Below, piece after piece: positions 21,171 to 32,482 of a stretch of 64,000 nucleotides of DNA. The notes under the pieces were generated by a model that was not told the origin of the DNA, made no database searches, and saw only the letters and a program-made list of their open reading frames with translations. Source of the stretch: Carettochelys insculpta (taxonomy: Eukaryota; Chordata; Testudines; Carettochelyidae); assembly GCF_033958435.1 (NCBI RefSeq), contig NC_134137.1:250650501-250714500 (forward strand), read 5' to 3'. The stretch's first letter is position 1. Each line of letters opens with the position of its first letter. The position numbers and the translations under genes are program-made.

Positions 21171-21831
21171 GACTACGTCTACACTAGAGAGTTTTGTAGA
21201 CAAAACTCATGGACTGTCTATACACAAAGGGTGAGCCTACAGGGGCACAAATCTTCGAAATGGCCATGCTAATGGCCATTTTGAAGATTACGAATGAGGC
21301 GCTAAATTGAATATTCAGTGCCTCCTTAGCATTAGGACACTTCTGGCTGCGGCACTTCAAAAGCGCTGCTTTCAAACACGAGCGGCTTGGCATGGCTACA
21401 TGGGGCCCACACATTTTGAAATCCCCTTATTCCGCTCAGCTGAATGGAATAAGGGGATTTGAAAAGGTGCGGAGCCCTTTCAAAAAGGGCCCCCATGTTG
21501 CCACGCCGAGCTGCGTACCTTTGAAAGTGGTGCTTTTGAAGCGCCGTGGCTGGAAGCATCAATTCAGCGCCTCATTAGTAATCTTCGAAATGGCCATTAG
21601 CATGGCTATTTTGAAGATTTCTGCCCATGTAGACACACCCAAAATGCATTTTGTCGACAGAAACTGTCAACAAAAAAAGAGCTGTGTAGATGTTCGAGGC
21701 CCATTTGTCAGAGTGGATCAAAAGATTGATCCGTTTTTATGCGTAGACAGGATCTGTTGACAAAAGGTTTGTTGGAACATCTCTTCCAACAGGAACTTCT
21801 GTAGGCAGACACTTCTAGTGTAGACAAAGCC
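21171..21831. mobile_element. MITE, TTTTGTCGACAAAA family, with nested MITE
   Basis: Ends GACTACGTCTACACTAGAGA and (right) CTAGTGTAGACAAAGCC, with an exact CAT duplication (21168-21170 and 21832-21834). The sub-terminal GTTTTGTAGACAAAAC palindrome matches copies at 43.7 kb and probably 63.1 kb. A second MITE has inserted at 21229-21640, so the host element is about 246 bp without it. Non-coding. Confidence 0.85.
21229..21640. mobile_element. foldback MITE nested in a MITE (412 bp)
   Basis: Ends GGGTGAGCCTACAGGGGCAC and, on the complement, GGGTGTGTCTACATGGGCAG. An exact AAA duplication flanks it (21226-21228 and 21641-21643). The two halves are mutual inverted repeats (CTTCGAAATGGCCAT at both sides and a CCCCTTATTCC/GGAATAAGGGG centre near 21450), so a transcript could fold into a long hairpin. 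Related copies: 25.1 and 31.4 kb. Confidence 0.88.
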
Positions 21832-21834
21832 CAT

Positions 21835-22939
21835 GAGTATTACATTTACAATTTTATTTTTCCCCCTACTGAAATCCATCCCATCCAATCCATTTTCAGT
21901 TTCCTCAGAATTATTCACCCTATAATGTTTTCCATCTGCTTTTATTAACATGTCCTACAACAATGTTTGCAAAATAGCTTTAATTAGATTACTCTTTAGT
22001 CTGGTATGGGGTTGATCCTCAAGATCCAGGGGAAGTGGAAGTAGAAAGGTATGCAGTTCCTTACCCACCATTATCGATAAATTAAATATTTATGGTGTAG
22101 CATGTAAAGTAATATGCAGAAGACACACACATACAGAAAAACCATGTACACAGCATAGTAATGTTTGTATTAACTCAAGGCAAAGCGGTGCAAAACCAGG
22201 TATAGGCTTGTAAACCAGAACGAGTTAGCTCTTACAAGAAGTCATTTGAAAACTAAACAAATGTGGAGAATGAAAGAAAACTGCAGAAAAAATGAAAAAA
22301 AAAATCATTACGTATACAAAAGGTCAGTGAAGGCTCTAAGAGGGAAAAATGGCTAAAATGTTCTTTGCCTGAGTTTTGTCAAAGCGGAAAGGACAGACCG
22401 GCCAGAAATAAACAAAATTTTCTCCCTCCTTCCTCTGAGAGCACATACCAGAGGAAGACAGGACCATGACAAACGAAGTACTCAGACAGATTGTCCATAC
22501 ACCGCAAATATACCTCCTACTAAAAAAGGTACAGCAAAAAGATTTCTTTAACAATGGTGGAGTCAAGCCCAGTCTCTTTTCAAGATTTGTGCTTAAGGGG
22601 AGTCCAAGAGATGATTAAAGGTAAGCAAGGAAATTTGAGATCACCAGTAAGGAAGATGCTGGAAACAAGAGGAATACCTCTGGTACTAAAACTTCAGGAC
22701 ACATCAGTATAGGAAGAATTGAATGGGTTTGGTGTGCTCAGGGCATTCAGCAGCAGTCTGCTAATTAAAACTCTGAAGAGACCAATAGCAGGTGCAATGG
22801 GGAAATCAATGGTGAAGGAGTTCAGAAGATTCGGCATTCATTATAAAAGGCAGAGAATACAGTAAATAAGTTACCCGATAACACAGGCTTAGAAGATATG
22901 TGGGAGAGAACATTTACAATGGATAAGTAAAATACTGTG
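21835..22939. other. unassigned unique DNA
   Basis: No gene or repeat recognised. The 22320-22900 stretch is mildly less AT-rich and could be a decayed LINE, but no motif supports this. Confidence 0.4.
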
Positions 22940-23060
22940 TGGTCTACGAGCAGGGGATTGATTTGGGAGACTTGAGAGCTATTTCTGACTCTACGACAAA
23001 CTGCTGTGTGATCTTGGGCCTCAGGTGCTACTGTAATATAAGTAACAATACTAATGGAAG
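22940..23060 (+). mobile_element. MIR-like SINE remnant
   Basis: The order GGGAGACTTGAGAGCTATTT, then CTGTGTGATCTTGGGC, then CCTCAGG follows the MIR/CORE-SINE core. Short and diverged; old insertion. Confidence 0.65.
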
Positions 23061-23763
23061 ATGCTCAGATGTTGAAGCCAGCAGTTTGACAGGGACATTA
23101 TGATTCCAAAGATGAAAGGGATCAGCTAAGCACCCAAAACCTTTTGCCTATTTATAAGACCAAGTGGAAATTTCCCGTAAGACACCAGACGTGTCCACCA
23201 ATCTGAAAATGCCACAAGAAATGCTGTTGCTATTGAACTTCCAGTCCCAGCCAATAATCAGATGTGAAAAATATGCTACTTGGATATTTTGGAATATAAA
23301 GGGGTTTCTTTTATGTCAGTTCGACAAAAATAAAAACACATCTCCTCCATCTGCCTTACACTGCTTAATTAACCCTTAGAGTGTAAAGAGAATTGGTATT
23401 AGGAATCAAAAATTCTTCACCTTCCTATATGATCAAGGATCACTGGAATCATGTGGTTGTGCCATCCAAATTCTGTGGAAGAATTCCTGAGGCTGTGTCA
23501 TACTGACTGTCCTCACAAGAACACTTACCATACACCAGCCCTGGAAACTACACACTAAAGCAATTTCAGCATGCACCTTGTTTGGTGTCTTCTACAGATA
23601 GAGCAAGCAAATGAGGAAAAGCTCGCTAAGCTTAAGGCTACCAAGTGCATCAGAACACTGCACTACAGAAACAGTGCAAATATTCACCTGTATTATAATT
23701 TGCCCCCAATTTTTGTTTTTGTAGAAGCAGAGCAATCAGGCTTTAGGTGTTCTATGTCAATTA
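23061..23763. other. unassigned unique DNA
   Basis: AT-rich; nothing recognised. Confidence 0.4.
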
Positions 23764-24334
23764 GGCTGTGTCTACACTAGCCCCCTTTCGAAGGGGGCAT
23801 GGTAATCAACCTGAGCAGAGAATACTAATGAAGTACTGTGACGAATATGCAGCACATTAGGCGGCTAATTATCCTCATGGGGAGGAATAGCTCAGTGGTT
23901 TGAGCATTGGCCTGTGAAACCTGAGATTGTGAGCTCAGTCCTTGAGGAGGCCATTTAGGGAGTTGGGTAAAAAAGATATCAGGGATGGGGCCTGCTCCTG
24001 CCAAGACGGCAAGGGACTGCACTAGATTACCTCCCAAGGTCCCTTCCAGCTCTAGGAGATGCATATCTCCCATTATAATCTATATCCCTGCAGCAACTTC
24101 AAAAGTTGCAAATTGTGAAGCACCAGCATGCCAATTTCTGGGGAGTAAGGCCACTTCAAAGTGCCCATGGCTAGATGGCATGCCGGTGCTTCAAAGTTTG
24201 CAACTTCGAAGTTGCCACAGGGAGAATTAGCCTAATGAGGTGCTGCACATTCGTCCCAGCACTTCATTAGTATTCTCTTCTCAAGATGGATTACCATGCA
24301 CTCTTCCAAGAAAGGGGATAGTGTAGATGCAGCC
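23764..24334. mobile_element. MITE, PIF/Harbinger-like, carrying a SINE
   Basis: Ends GGCTGTGTCTACACTAGCCC and GGGATAGTGTAGATGCAGCC, with an exact TTA duplication (23761-23763 and 24335-24337). The arms contain TAATGAAGTACTGTGACGAA and its mirror near the right end, and CAACTTCAAAAGTTGC-type palindromes. A turtle SINE is inserted at about 23877-24068; without it the MITE is about 380 bp. Confidence 0.88.
23877..24068 (+). mobile_element. tRNA-derived SINE (turtle Cry/Pol III type)
   Basis: The tRNA-like head has A box TAGCTCAGTGGT (23888-23899) and B box GAGCTCAGTCC (23931-23941). The body and tail (GATGGGGCCTGCTCCTGCC, then CCCAAGGTCCCTTCCAGCTC) resemble a LINE 3' end. It is better preserved than the copy at 1.75 kb. 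It inserted into an existing MITE, so it postdates that MITE. Confidence 0.88.
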
Positions 24335-24337
24335 TTA

Positions 24338-25119
24338 CAGTCTGAAGGTGAAATGAAAGTTAATTGTGTTGCAAGGGTTGAACAGCTTGCTGATTTCTGC
24401 CATTCCAGTAACTGGTAAGATGACACCAGAAATAATTGATACAACCATAAAAATTTCTCAGACTATTCTGTAGCCTCTCGCTAATCCATTCATGGTTTGT
24501 CTACTGTTCAAAACTCCAGAGTTATGGTTATAGCAAAAAGGTTTTACCACAAAAATCAGCTCATCTCTCTTTCAGTTCTCAACTGTGCTGCCAACTCCAA
24601 TCCAACAATGAGATAGAAGCACTGCACAATACTCAGCCACTGCTCTCCGTTAGTCCCTTTGCTCATCAGTACTACTCGAAACACGTGGCCTGCAGAGGGT
24701 GTCCAGTGACATCCCAGAAGTGCATCAGTCATTAAGCATCTGATCAAATGCCTAATGAAATCAATGAACTAGACTTCCACACAAACTTGGAATAGGCCCA
24801 AAGAAAGCAGATACAACACACACAGGGAGCACCACTGATGTGGAAGAAGGCATTTGTTTTTTTTTAAAAAGTCACTTTCTGACTAGCAAGTGCGAAGACA
24901 CTTTTCCTGCCATATGTTTCTATCGGAACACTAATTACATTAAGTAATAGTGTATAATAATATCACATGCTATAGATAGTAGCATTAAGCTTGTATGGCT
25001 AGCAGTATTAATAGTAAATATTACAAATTCTCATATATACTACTCAAAAATATGATTAACTCTGGCATTCCTCCAAATCCCCAGGATTTTTTATATTCCT
25101 ATTCTCTCTCACACACACA
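24338..25119. other. unassigned unique DNA
   Basis: AT-rich; ends in a short CA run that served as target for the next MITE. Confidence 0.4.
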
Positions 25120-25608
25120 GGCTGTGTCTATACTAGCCCCCAACTTCGAAATGGCCACGCAAATGGCCATTTCGAAGTTTACTAATGAAGCGCTGAAATG
25201 CATATTCAGCGCTTCATTAGCATGCGGGCGGCCGCAGCACTTCGAAATTGACGCACCTCGCCACCGCGCGGCTCGTCCCGACGGGGCTCCTTTTCGAAAG
25301 GACCCCACCTACTTCAAAGTCCCAAGGGACTTCGTGCCTCGCCGCCGCGCGGCTCGTCCCGACGGGGCTCCTTTTTGAAAGGACCCCGCCTACTTCGAAG
25401 TCCCTTGGGACTTTGAAGTAGGCGGGGTCCTTTCGAAAAGGAGCCCTGTTGGGATGAGCCGCGTGGCAGCGAGGCGCGTCAATTTCGAAGTGCCGCGGCC
25501 GCCCGCATGCTAATGAAGCGCTGAATATGCATTTCAGCGCTTCATTAGTAAACTTCGAAATGGCCATTTGCGTAGCCATTTCGAAGTTAGGGGCTAGTGT
25601 AGACGTAG

Positions 25609-25610
<2 letters not shown>
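25120..25610. mobile_element. long foldback MITE in a CA microsatellite (491 bp)
   Basis: Ends GGCTGTGTCTATACTAGCCC and GGGGCTAGTGTAGACGTAGCC-type complement, with ACA on both sides (25117-25119 and 25611-25613). The element is almost wholly palindromic, with its centre near 25405 (TCGAAGTCCCTTGGGACTTT). An approximately 81-bp segment of the left arm (25256-25336 and 25337-25417) is tandemly duplicated while the right arm has one copy. CpG sites are well preserved, suggesting it is one of the youngest MITEs here. Long frames on both strands are artefacts of the palindrome. Confidence 0.92.
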
Positions 25611-25649
<39 letters not shown>

Positions 25650-25652
25650 CAC
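25611..25652. repeat. (CA)n microsatellite
   Basis: About 20 dinucleotide units with one CG interruption, directly abutting the MITE's right end. A short CA run also flanks the left end. Confidence 0.95.
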
Positions 25653-26164
25653 TGACTTATAGTACCTTCCATTTCTTTGCCTTTTCTTTATTTCTTTTGC
25701 TTCTATTCTGAGTCCAAAGCAACCAAGGTGAGCGCTTACCTGTATCCTCTAGAGTGATGAGACACACTGCTTCTCATTCCAAAAGCCCTATGTGCTGTAG
25801 AGGATAAGTAATTGGGTACAACTTGAAAGTCTGAGACTGTTCTATAGTTCTTCCATTTTTATTAAGGTACATTGTTACAGATAATTTAATTCTGCTGGCC
25901 AGCTTGATTAATTTCTGTGAATGTTAAGTGTTGATGGTGCTAGGTAGTGACTGTAAGCCTAACTGCTGTCAAGACACACACTTTTGTATGAGCATTAACA
26001 CACACACAACCAATAAAAATGTCCAGAGAAATCCACTCCTTTTTTTGGAACAAAATATTAATGGACACCTCTTCTAAAGTGTTTTTCAGAAGTAAGTCTC
26101 AGGGTAGCTTACAAAGTGTCAGTATGATTAAACAAACAGCTCATAAAGCAACTTTTTTTATTTT
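25653..26164. other. unassigned unique DNA
   Basis: Nothing recognised. Confidence 0.4.
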
Positions 26165-26312
26165 AAACACATGGGGAAACTGAGGTATATGAATACAAAG
26201 CAACTTGCTCTCAGTCAGAAAGTAATCCAATAGTAACATTGGGAATAGATTCTAAGTGCCCCAAGTCCCAATCCCATGCTCTGTGCTAGCGACCACACTG
26301 CCTTATTTCACT
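26165..26312 (-). mobile_element. MIR-like SINE remnant
   Basis: CACATGGGGAAACTGAGGTA, then AACTTGCTCTCAGTCAGAAA and a CCCAATCCCATGCTCTGTGC block match the complement of a MIR core and its 5' part. Old copy. Confidence 0.65.
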
Positions 26313-27197
26313 TGTATGAGTGTACACTCATGGGAAGGTGGAAAATTTCCCCTGCCCTTCACCTGTCACAACTTTTTGGAACAGTTTAATTTAATTATAC
26401 AGCTATAATTTAAAAGCAAGTGGTGGGTGGGGGAGAAGTTTCTGCGGAACCATCCTTTAAAAGGGAAGGAAGGTTTCTACATCCCTTTTAAACAGAAGGG
26501 TGAAATACTGTTAAGTGATTTGAAAGTCTAATGGACAAGGTGGTATTATTCTCCAATATACTTTCAATGCGTCAAATTTTCAGATGTGAAAGAATGCACT
26601 GAAACTGCCCAAGCCACTTCCAGAACCGGATGATCCAGAGTCTTAAATCAAGTTGTCAATCAAAAAAAAAAAAAAAAAAGACCACACAAACACGTTACGT
26701 ATTGTTGTAGTGAAAGGGTTACTAATACACAAAGTTAGTCACGGTCTACTATCCGAATAATACATGTGCCATATGAAACGAATTCAGACTACCAAGGTGA
26801 ACCGGGGGAGGGGCGGGGGGGTGGGAAGAGAACACAGCATCTGTATATTCACACTTGTGGAAAAGAGCAACAGGGAAATAATATAATTAAAATTTGGAAG
26901 CAAACACTGAATCCTGCTATCTTAAAACAACAGAAAACTTCACTACAGGAGACACCCGACAGAAGGAACCAACCCACTCAATGGATAAAAGGCACATGAA
27001 AACCATAAAACTAGGACGCCAACAAATATAAAGGCAGAGGCCAACAACATTCATGGTTACCTGGATAGTATGGAGTTTATATTTATTTTTCATCCTCATA
27101 AAAAGGTAACACCTTCTTTACTACCTCTGTTCTCCCATCAACATGCAAACTAATTCCCATTATCACTAAGAACAGGAGATGGGACACTACGTAAGTA
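26313..27197. other. unassigned unique DNA
   Basis: AT-rich with a poly-A run near 26663-26680 and a G-rich run near 26806-26824. No gene. Confidence 0.4.
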
Positions 27198-27483
27198 CAG
27201 GCTGAACCTCTCTAATCCAGCACCTTTGGGACCTGATGGGTGCTGGATGAAAGAATTTGCCAGACTATGGGAAGTCAACATGGCCTAGCAGCACTACCAA
27301 CACTTTCAGCGTTTACTGGGCTCTTACAAGACATGTAGTGGTAAATTACAGCTAAAACAGCAGCACAGAACACTGAGAGCCAGGAAACAAACTTTATAGA
27401 ACCACAGAAAATTTGGTCACAACCATGATAAGAGGCCATCTAGCTAACTAAAATCTTGCCAGGTTATGGATGGTGCTGAATAA

Positions 27484-29252
27484 GGCTGCGTCTATGCAAT
27501 GAGATGAATTCAAATTTATTCATAGCAATTTTCTAATTCTGGAATTTATAAGTTCAATTTTGACCAACCTCACTTCCACTGTGCTCCCCACAATGTCAAG
27601 TCATTGCTGCCACACAAACTGGCTAACACTGACTGCTGCAGAAGTGCATTGGGGGAAGCTATCCCACAGTTCCCCCATCCCCATAGCATTGTGGATCTAT
27701 TCACTGGCCTTGACGTCACCCTCCTGCATTGCATTTTCCTCCCAATCCCTGAAAATATGTCAGTTCTTGGAAATAATGCAGACACCCTCAAAATTAGAAG
27801 AAAGAATTTTTGGTTTTCCCCACATTACATTGCCAACACAGGAGCAGCAACTGTATTCTCAACAGGCCATCCACTTGTCCCACTTTCCATTATTGCATGC
27901 ATGTGATCCTTGAAATGAAATCAGGGGCCTGGACTGTTTTTTAAAGTGAGTAGAAAGAGGACAGAAAAGTGCAGGAAAAAAGAATTTTTGGTTTCCCCCA
28001 GGCTGCAGCAAACCCTGGTATGGGCAGGTGTCAGCGTGCAGAGGGTGGCCAGTGGAAGTGGTCCTTCCCCACGGCAGCAGCCAAATCCTGCATTTCTTAG
28101 CTGCCGGGGGAGACTTTTCCCTGGTGGCAGCAAGCCCTGGTATGGGCTAATGGGGGGGGGCAGTTCAGTAGAGGGAGGGCTAGTTGAGATGATCCTTCCC
28201 CAGCAGCAGCAAGCCCTTTAGCCACCAGGGGAGGCCTATTCCCCGGCAGCAGCAGGCCCAGTCATGGAACAAGGAGTGGGGTGGTTCAGTGGAGGACCAG
28301 TCAAGGTATTCCTTCTCCAGCAGCAGCAAGCTCTTTAGCCACCGGGGAAGACCCTTTCCCCAGCAGCAGCGAGCACCGGTATGGGCCAAGGTGGGAGTGC
28401 AGCAGGGGCCAGTTGAAGTGGTCCTTCCCCACAGCAGCAGCCAAACCCTGAATTTCTTAGCTGCCAGGGGCGACTTCCCCATGGCAGCAGCAAAGCCCAT
28501 ATCATCTTTCCAGCCCTTGGAGGCCTAAATGCGTGACTGGCAGCACTGTATGGCAGGCACATCCTTTCATTGGGTTGGGGGCTATCACGTAATACGTCTG
28601 AGCACAGGAAAGACCCAGACTGTGTGGCGCCTGTGGGGGAGAGAGGGGGTTTCACAAACAAACGTAAACTGCTGAGAAGTTTCTTGGTGCGTTATGCAAG
28701 CATGACCCCAACCAGAGCCTTGTTGACACGTGGTACGGCAGGGCATGGGCTGAAGCCAGGCAGCGCAGGAAAAAAAATAAATAAATAAAAAAAGCAAGCA
28801 TACAGAGCTGCGAACTCCCTGCAGTGGCTATTTGAATGGATAGATGCACTCATGGCATTAACAGAGTAGAAAGCAAGAAGCCATTTCTCAGGCTATTATA
28901 CCAACATGAGCCCACAGCTAAAGTCTTGCTGCTCCTGCTTGAGAATTCACGGTCTTCCTGTTACCGGAGAGCAGCGGCCAGAGCCGAGCACTGAGAGGGG
29001 CATTATGGATTACATACAAGACACCTCTGGAGACTAATAAACTCACTTTTAAGACGTGGCGCTTCCACACTTGCCTTTAATCGAACTTCTGAATTTGATC
29101 TTGACACTAGAATTGTCAGGTAACTGCAATTATGTAATCTCGACACTAGTGTACCCAAAAATCGAGCTAATGGTCTTTCCAGTGAAAATAGCCTGATATT
29201 ACCACATGACTAACAATTAAATTTGAATTTCTCTCCTAACGTTCCCACAGCC
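27484..29252. mobile_element. putative non-autonomous DNA element (about 1.77 kb)
   Basis: The left end GGCTGCGTCTATGCAATGAG continues to GAATTCAAATTTATTCATAG. The complement of the right end contains GAAATTCAAATTTAATTG at the same distance, so the subterminal regions are inverted copies. It interrupts a pogo-like MITE, which brackets its extent. The interior holds the GC-rich minisatellite at 28.0-28.5 kb and no transposase. The exact right boundary (29245-29252) and target duplication are uncertain; superfamily could be Harbinger or hAT. Confidence 0.6.
28000..28500. repeat. minisatellite, about 112-131 bp unit, nearly four copies
   Basis: The landmark TCCTTCCCCAGCAGCAGCAA (variants) recurs at 28062, 28193, 28310 and 28422. 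Between landmarks are matching blocks CTTAGCTGCCGGGG, CTTTTCCCTGG, GGTATGGGC and GGGCCAGTTGAAGTGG. Frames up to 108 codons across it come from the GC-rich repeat, not a gene. Confidence 0.8.
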
Positions 29253-29285
29253 GGACAGAGTTCCAGATTAAAGAGGTTCAACCTA

Positions 29286-31089
29286 TAATCTGAACAGGTT
29301 ACGCCACTAATGTTGCTGACACCAAATGCTCAATAATTATGAAGTGTTGTTACAGCCATGTAGATCTCAGGACACTAGCCAACAGAAGTTGGTCTGATGA
29401 AAAATATTAGTTCACCTATATTGTCTCTCAAAATTTGAGAAAGTCAGGTCCCCCTGCACTTACAAAACATGTTACGTTTAATATCTTTTGAGTTCTCTCG
29501 CACTTTGACTTCTGATTTCTGAGATTTTTAAGGTGAAATTTGGTCGTATTTCAAGCTTATCTATGAAACCGTAAGGGAAAGAAAATTACTGTTTTAAATT
29601 AAGTTAGAGATTCTCATGTAAGCAGTCGACTCCAGGAACAAGGAATTTAAGTTTAAAAAAATCACGACAAGATAAAAATCCTGAGGTTAGCAGAACTGCA
29701 ATATACAGACAAACTGAGAGAAATCTATTTGATAAATATTCAGCTTATACAATTCAATACAGAAAACACAAAAAACACAAAGAGGAAATATCCTCCACGT
29801 TCCAATGGGGGAATAAAACACAAAAATAAGCTCTGATTGCTAAGATTTAAGAGACTTTTTGTTTTATTAGGTCTTTGGCAGAACATGTGTGTTTTATGAG
29901 GATTTTCATTAACATTGTTTGGTTTTCAAATCCACATATGAATTCTTGTAAGCATTTGAGATGCATTGTCAGTAAGTGTTATATAAATACAATTCTAGTA
30001 TTAGCAAAATATATACATAATTGCAGAGTCAACAACTGACTAACATGCACTATAATTACTTAACTTGTGAAAAAAAAAGAAAGAGGGGCCCCCGAAGGGT
30101 TCCGTTTTCTTCTTTTCATTTTAATAATGTCATGTACAGAACAAAATTATTAAATAAAATAGAACACAATACCACCAGGAACTAGGTAAAGCCAGTTTTA
30201 TATCAAAGGGCATCCTTGACAAAGAGCCAGAATCCCTTCCAGTAAGGAAGGATGAGAACATCTGAGCACCGATAAAATAGGGCATGTTTAAATGCTAGCT
30301 TCCCTCTAGGTGGTCCCTCCAAAATAGGTTCCATTTCCAGATGTAATTGCTTGTCAGCCCTAACTGGATGCCTGAGCAGTCCCTGATAGTTCTGCAAAGT
30401 ACTGAAACAGCTGGATGGTACAGACCACTGAAACTAAACTCTTTTTTCTCTTGCCACGGCTCTCTTTCACCGCCTTCCTTTGAAGTCTATGCCACAGAGG
30501 AATCAACAACAGCTGAATAACATGTGTTATCATACAACATCGAGTGCAACAACAATTCTGCACAGCTAGACATTTTGTTCAATAATCCTGGACTGTAGGA
30601 AGAACTGAGATCTCTTTTGTTGGTGATAATCCCCTTTTCAAACACAATATTACAGTAAACAAGGGAAGCTTAATTAAGAGGTGACAATTACAATAATGCC
30701 TAGCCATATGGCATACCACAATCCACCCCCCCCCGCTACAAAAAAAAAAAAAGTTTGCTACTAAATCACTACTTAATTCCTCACATGTAAATTCCAAATA
30801 AAGTATTTTTATTCGAGGCAACATAAAACTGGAAAAAAAAAGACCTACAATAATACAAATGAAGCTGTATAGATGAAGCTGAAATTACTATAGGAGACAC
30901 ACTGAATATTCACTTCAGTGGGCTGTAAACCCACTTTCCAGTCCCACGTGCAGCAAATTCTGTGCTCTCAACTCAACCTCTAGTAGTCTAGATTAAATGA
31001 CTGGTCTATCACATATCTTGACACAGGTCTCTAGAAAGAAATGACATATTCCGCCAATGCACAACAGATTTAGGCAATGCCTCTGAGGC
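29286..31089. other. mostly unique DNA with a PLE remnant
   Basis: AT-rich, non-coding. A weak PLE-end remnant is at 29342-29440 (GTTGTTACAGCCATGTAG, then GCCAACAGAAGTTGGTCTGA). A C-run and A-run lie at 30724-30752. No exon recognised. Confidence 0.45.
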
Positions 31090-31355
31090 TGCATCTAGAC
31101 TTCCGTGAACTGTCAGCAAAACATATGCAAACTGCACACCTCAAGTGGTGTATCTTTTGCTGACACTTCTGATGGAAGAGGCTCTTTGAACATTTGGCCC
31201 ATCCACATGGGGCCAAAAGTCAGAAACCGTGCCCCCCCCCACCCCAATCGAGGCATCTCTTCTGTTTCGTGGCATGAGGTTGACATGGATGTCGACAGAA
31301 CGCTCCCAAAGCAGCAGAGATTTTCCGAGAGATCTGCAGTCTGGACATGCACTCT
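31090..31355. mobile_element. possible partial MITE
   Basis: GAGGCTGCATCTAGACTTCC resembles the shared MITE terminus and is followed by GTCAGCAAAA and TCTTTTGCTGACA palindromes. No right end was found before the next MITE starts at 31356, so this may be a truncated copy. Confidence 0.35.
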
Positions 31356-31776
31356 GGCCGTGTCTACACTAGCCCAAATCTTTGAAATTGCCATGCAAAT
31401 GGCCATGTCGAAGTTTACTAATGAAGTGCTAAAATACATATTCGGCACCTCATTAGAATGCCAGTGGCCACAGCACTTCGAAATTGCTGCGGCTTGCCAC
31501 CATGTGGCTCGCCCAGATGGGGATCCTTTGTGAAAGGACCCCAGCAACTTCGAAATCCCCTTATTCCTAACAGCAGATAGGAATAAGGGGTTTTCAAAGT
31601 TGATGGGGTCCTTTTGAAAAGGAACCCCATCTGGGCAAGCCGCGGCAATATTGAAGTACCGCAGCCACCCACGTGCTAATGAGGCATTGAGTATGTATTT
31701 TAGCGCTTCATTAGTAAACTTCGACATGGCCATTTGCATGGCCATTTCAAAGATTTGGGCTAGTGTAGACACAACC
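31356..31776. mobile_element. foldback MITE (421 bp)
   Basis: Ends GGCCGTGTCTACACTAGCCC and GGGCTAGTGTAGACACAACC. Arms are near-complete inverted repeats around a centre at about 31565 (CCCCTTATTCCTAACAGCAG and its mirror GGAATAAGGGG). Same family as the 21.2 and 25.1 kb copies but with fewer intact CpG/TTCGAA sites, so older. The flanks TCT and TTA do not match as a 3-bp duplication. Confidence 0.85.
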
Positions 31777-32447
31777 TTAGTGTCAAAAATGAGAAAGTGT
31801 CAATTTCCATTCACCAATTGGAAACTAGTTCTGAGTCGGTTTTGGGCAAAATTTTCAGTTGAGGCTACTCAAAGTTAGACGTCTGAAAGAAAAAGTTAGG
31901 CCACTTTCATAACATTAAAACTAACTGTCCAGGTAGACATTTCATCATTCCAATAGCTAAACGTAACAGCATATTCAAGTCTAAAGGTGTTCCATCCATA
32001 CAATACCATGGCCTCATACGACAAAATCTTACTCCTGTGACTATTTCTCTCAATACCAGATCATCAGAATCTATGTAATGATGGATCCTGAACTTTGCAG
32101 AAAAGCAAACTTGTGAGATTACAGCCTGCACTTCTCAGTGCACCATAAAAGCTCCGAAAGCAGAATACAAAGAACCCCAAATATATCAAATTTAAGAAAA
32201 CTTAAGATTTTCAAGCCAATCTCATCATTTTGGGGGCAGGACTCAATTTTTAAATGCTCATGGTTAACCATACTGTTTGTAGACATTACAAAGACAAATA
32301 AGAACAGAAATTGCACACATCAGAGCTGTTGGCCACACTCCAGTTCCTAGAGGACACTTCTCCAGATTGCAATTTGCAGGAAGAAGATCTATTAGTTTAG
32401 TGTTTGCAAAGAAGCTAAGAAATAAGAATTCCTTCAGATCAGCCTTT

Positions 32448-32449
<2 letters not shown>
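31777..32449. other. unassigned unique DNA
   Basis: AT-rich; nothing recognised. Confidence 0.4.

Positions 32450-32480
<31 letters not shown>
32450..32480. repeat. (CA)n microsatellite
   Basis: About 15 units, ending exactly at the left border of a MITE. Confidence 0.95.

Positions 32481-32482
<2 letters not shown>

Larger units (their letters stand above)
27198..29285. mobile_element. pogo/Tc1-mariner-like MITE split by a larger element
   Basis: The left arm (27198-27483) starts CAGGCTGAACCTCTCTAATC after a TA. The right end (about 29253-29285) reads TTCCAGATTAAAGAGGTTCA, its complement, followed by a TA-containing flank. An uninterrupted copy of the same family lies at 36791-37117. The sequence between the arms is the 1.77-kb element described next. 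Confidence 0.75.

Noticed and set aside
22320..22900. LINE relic
   Set aside because: The texture suggested a decayed LINE, but I could not find any RT, endonuclease or 3'-tail motif in any frame.
25217..25672. 151-codon minus-strand and 127-codon plus-strand frames
   Set aside because: Both are translations of the palindromic foldback MITE and the CA repeat; the two strands give the same peptide segments.
31113..31772. 219-codon minus-strand frame as a gene
   Set aside because: It spans a foldback MITE; its segments repeat those from the 25.1-kb element read in other frames.
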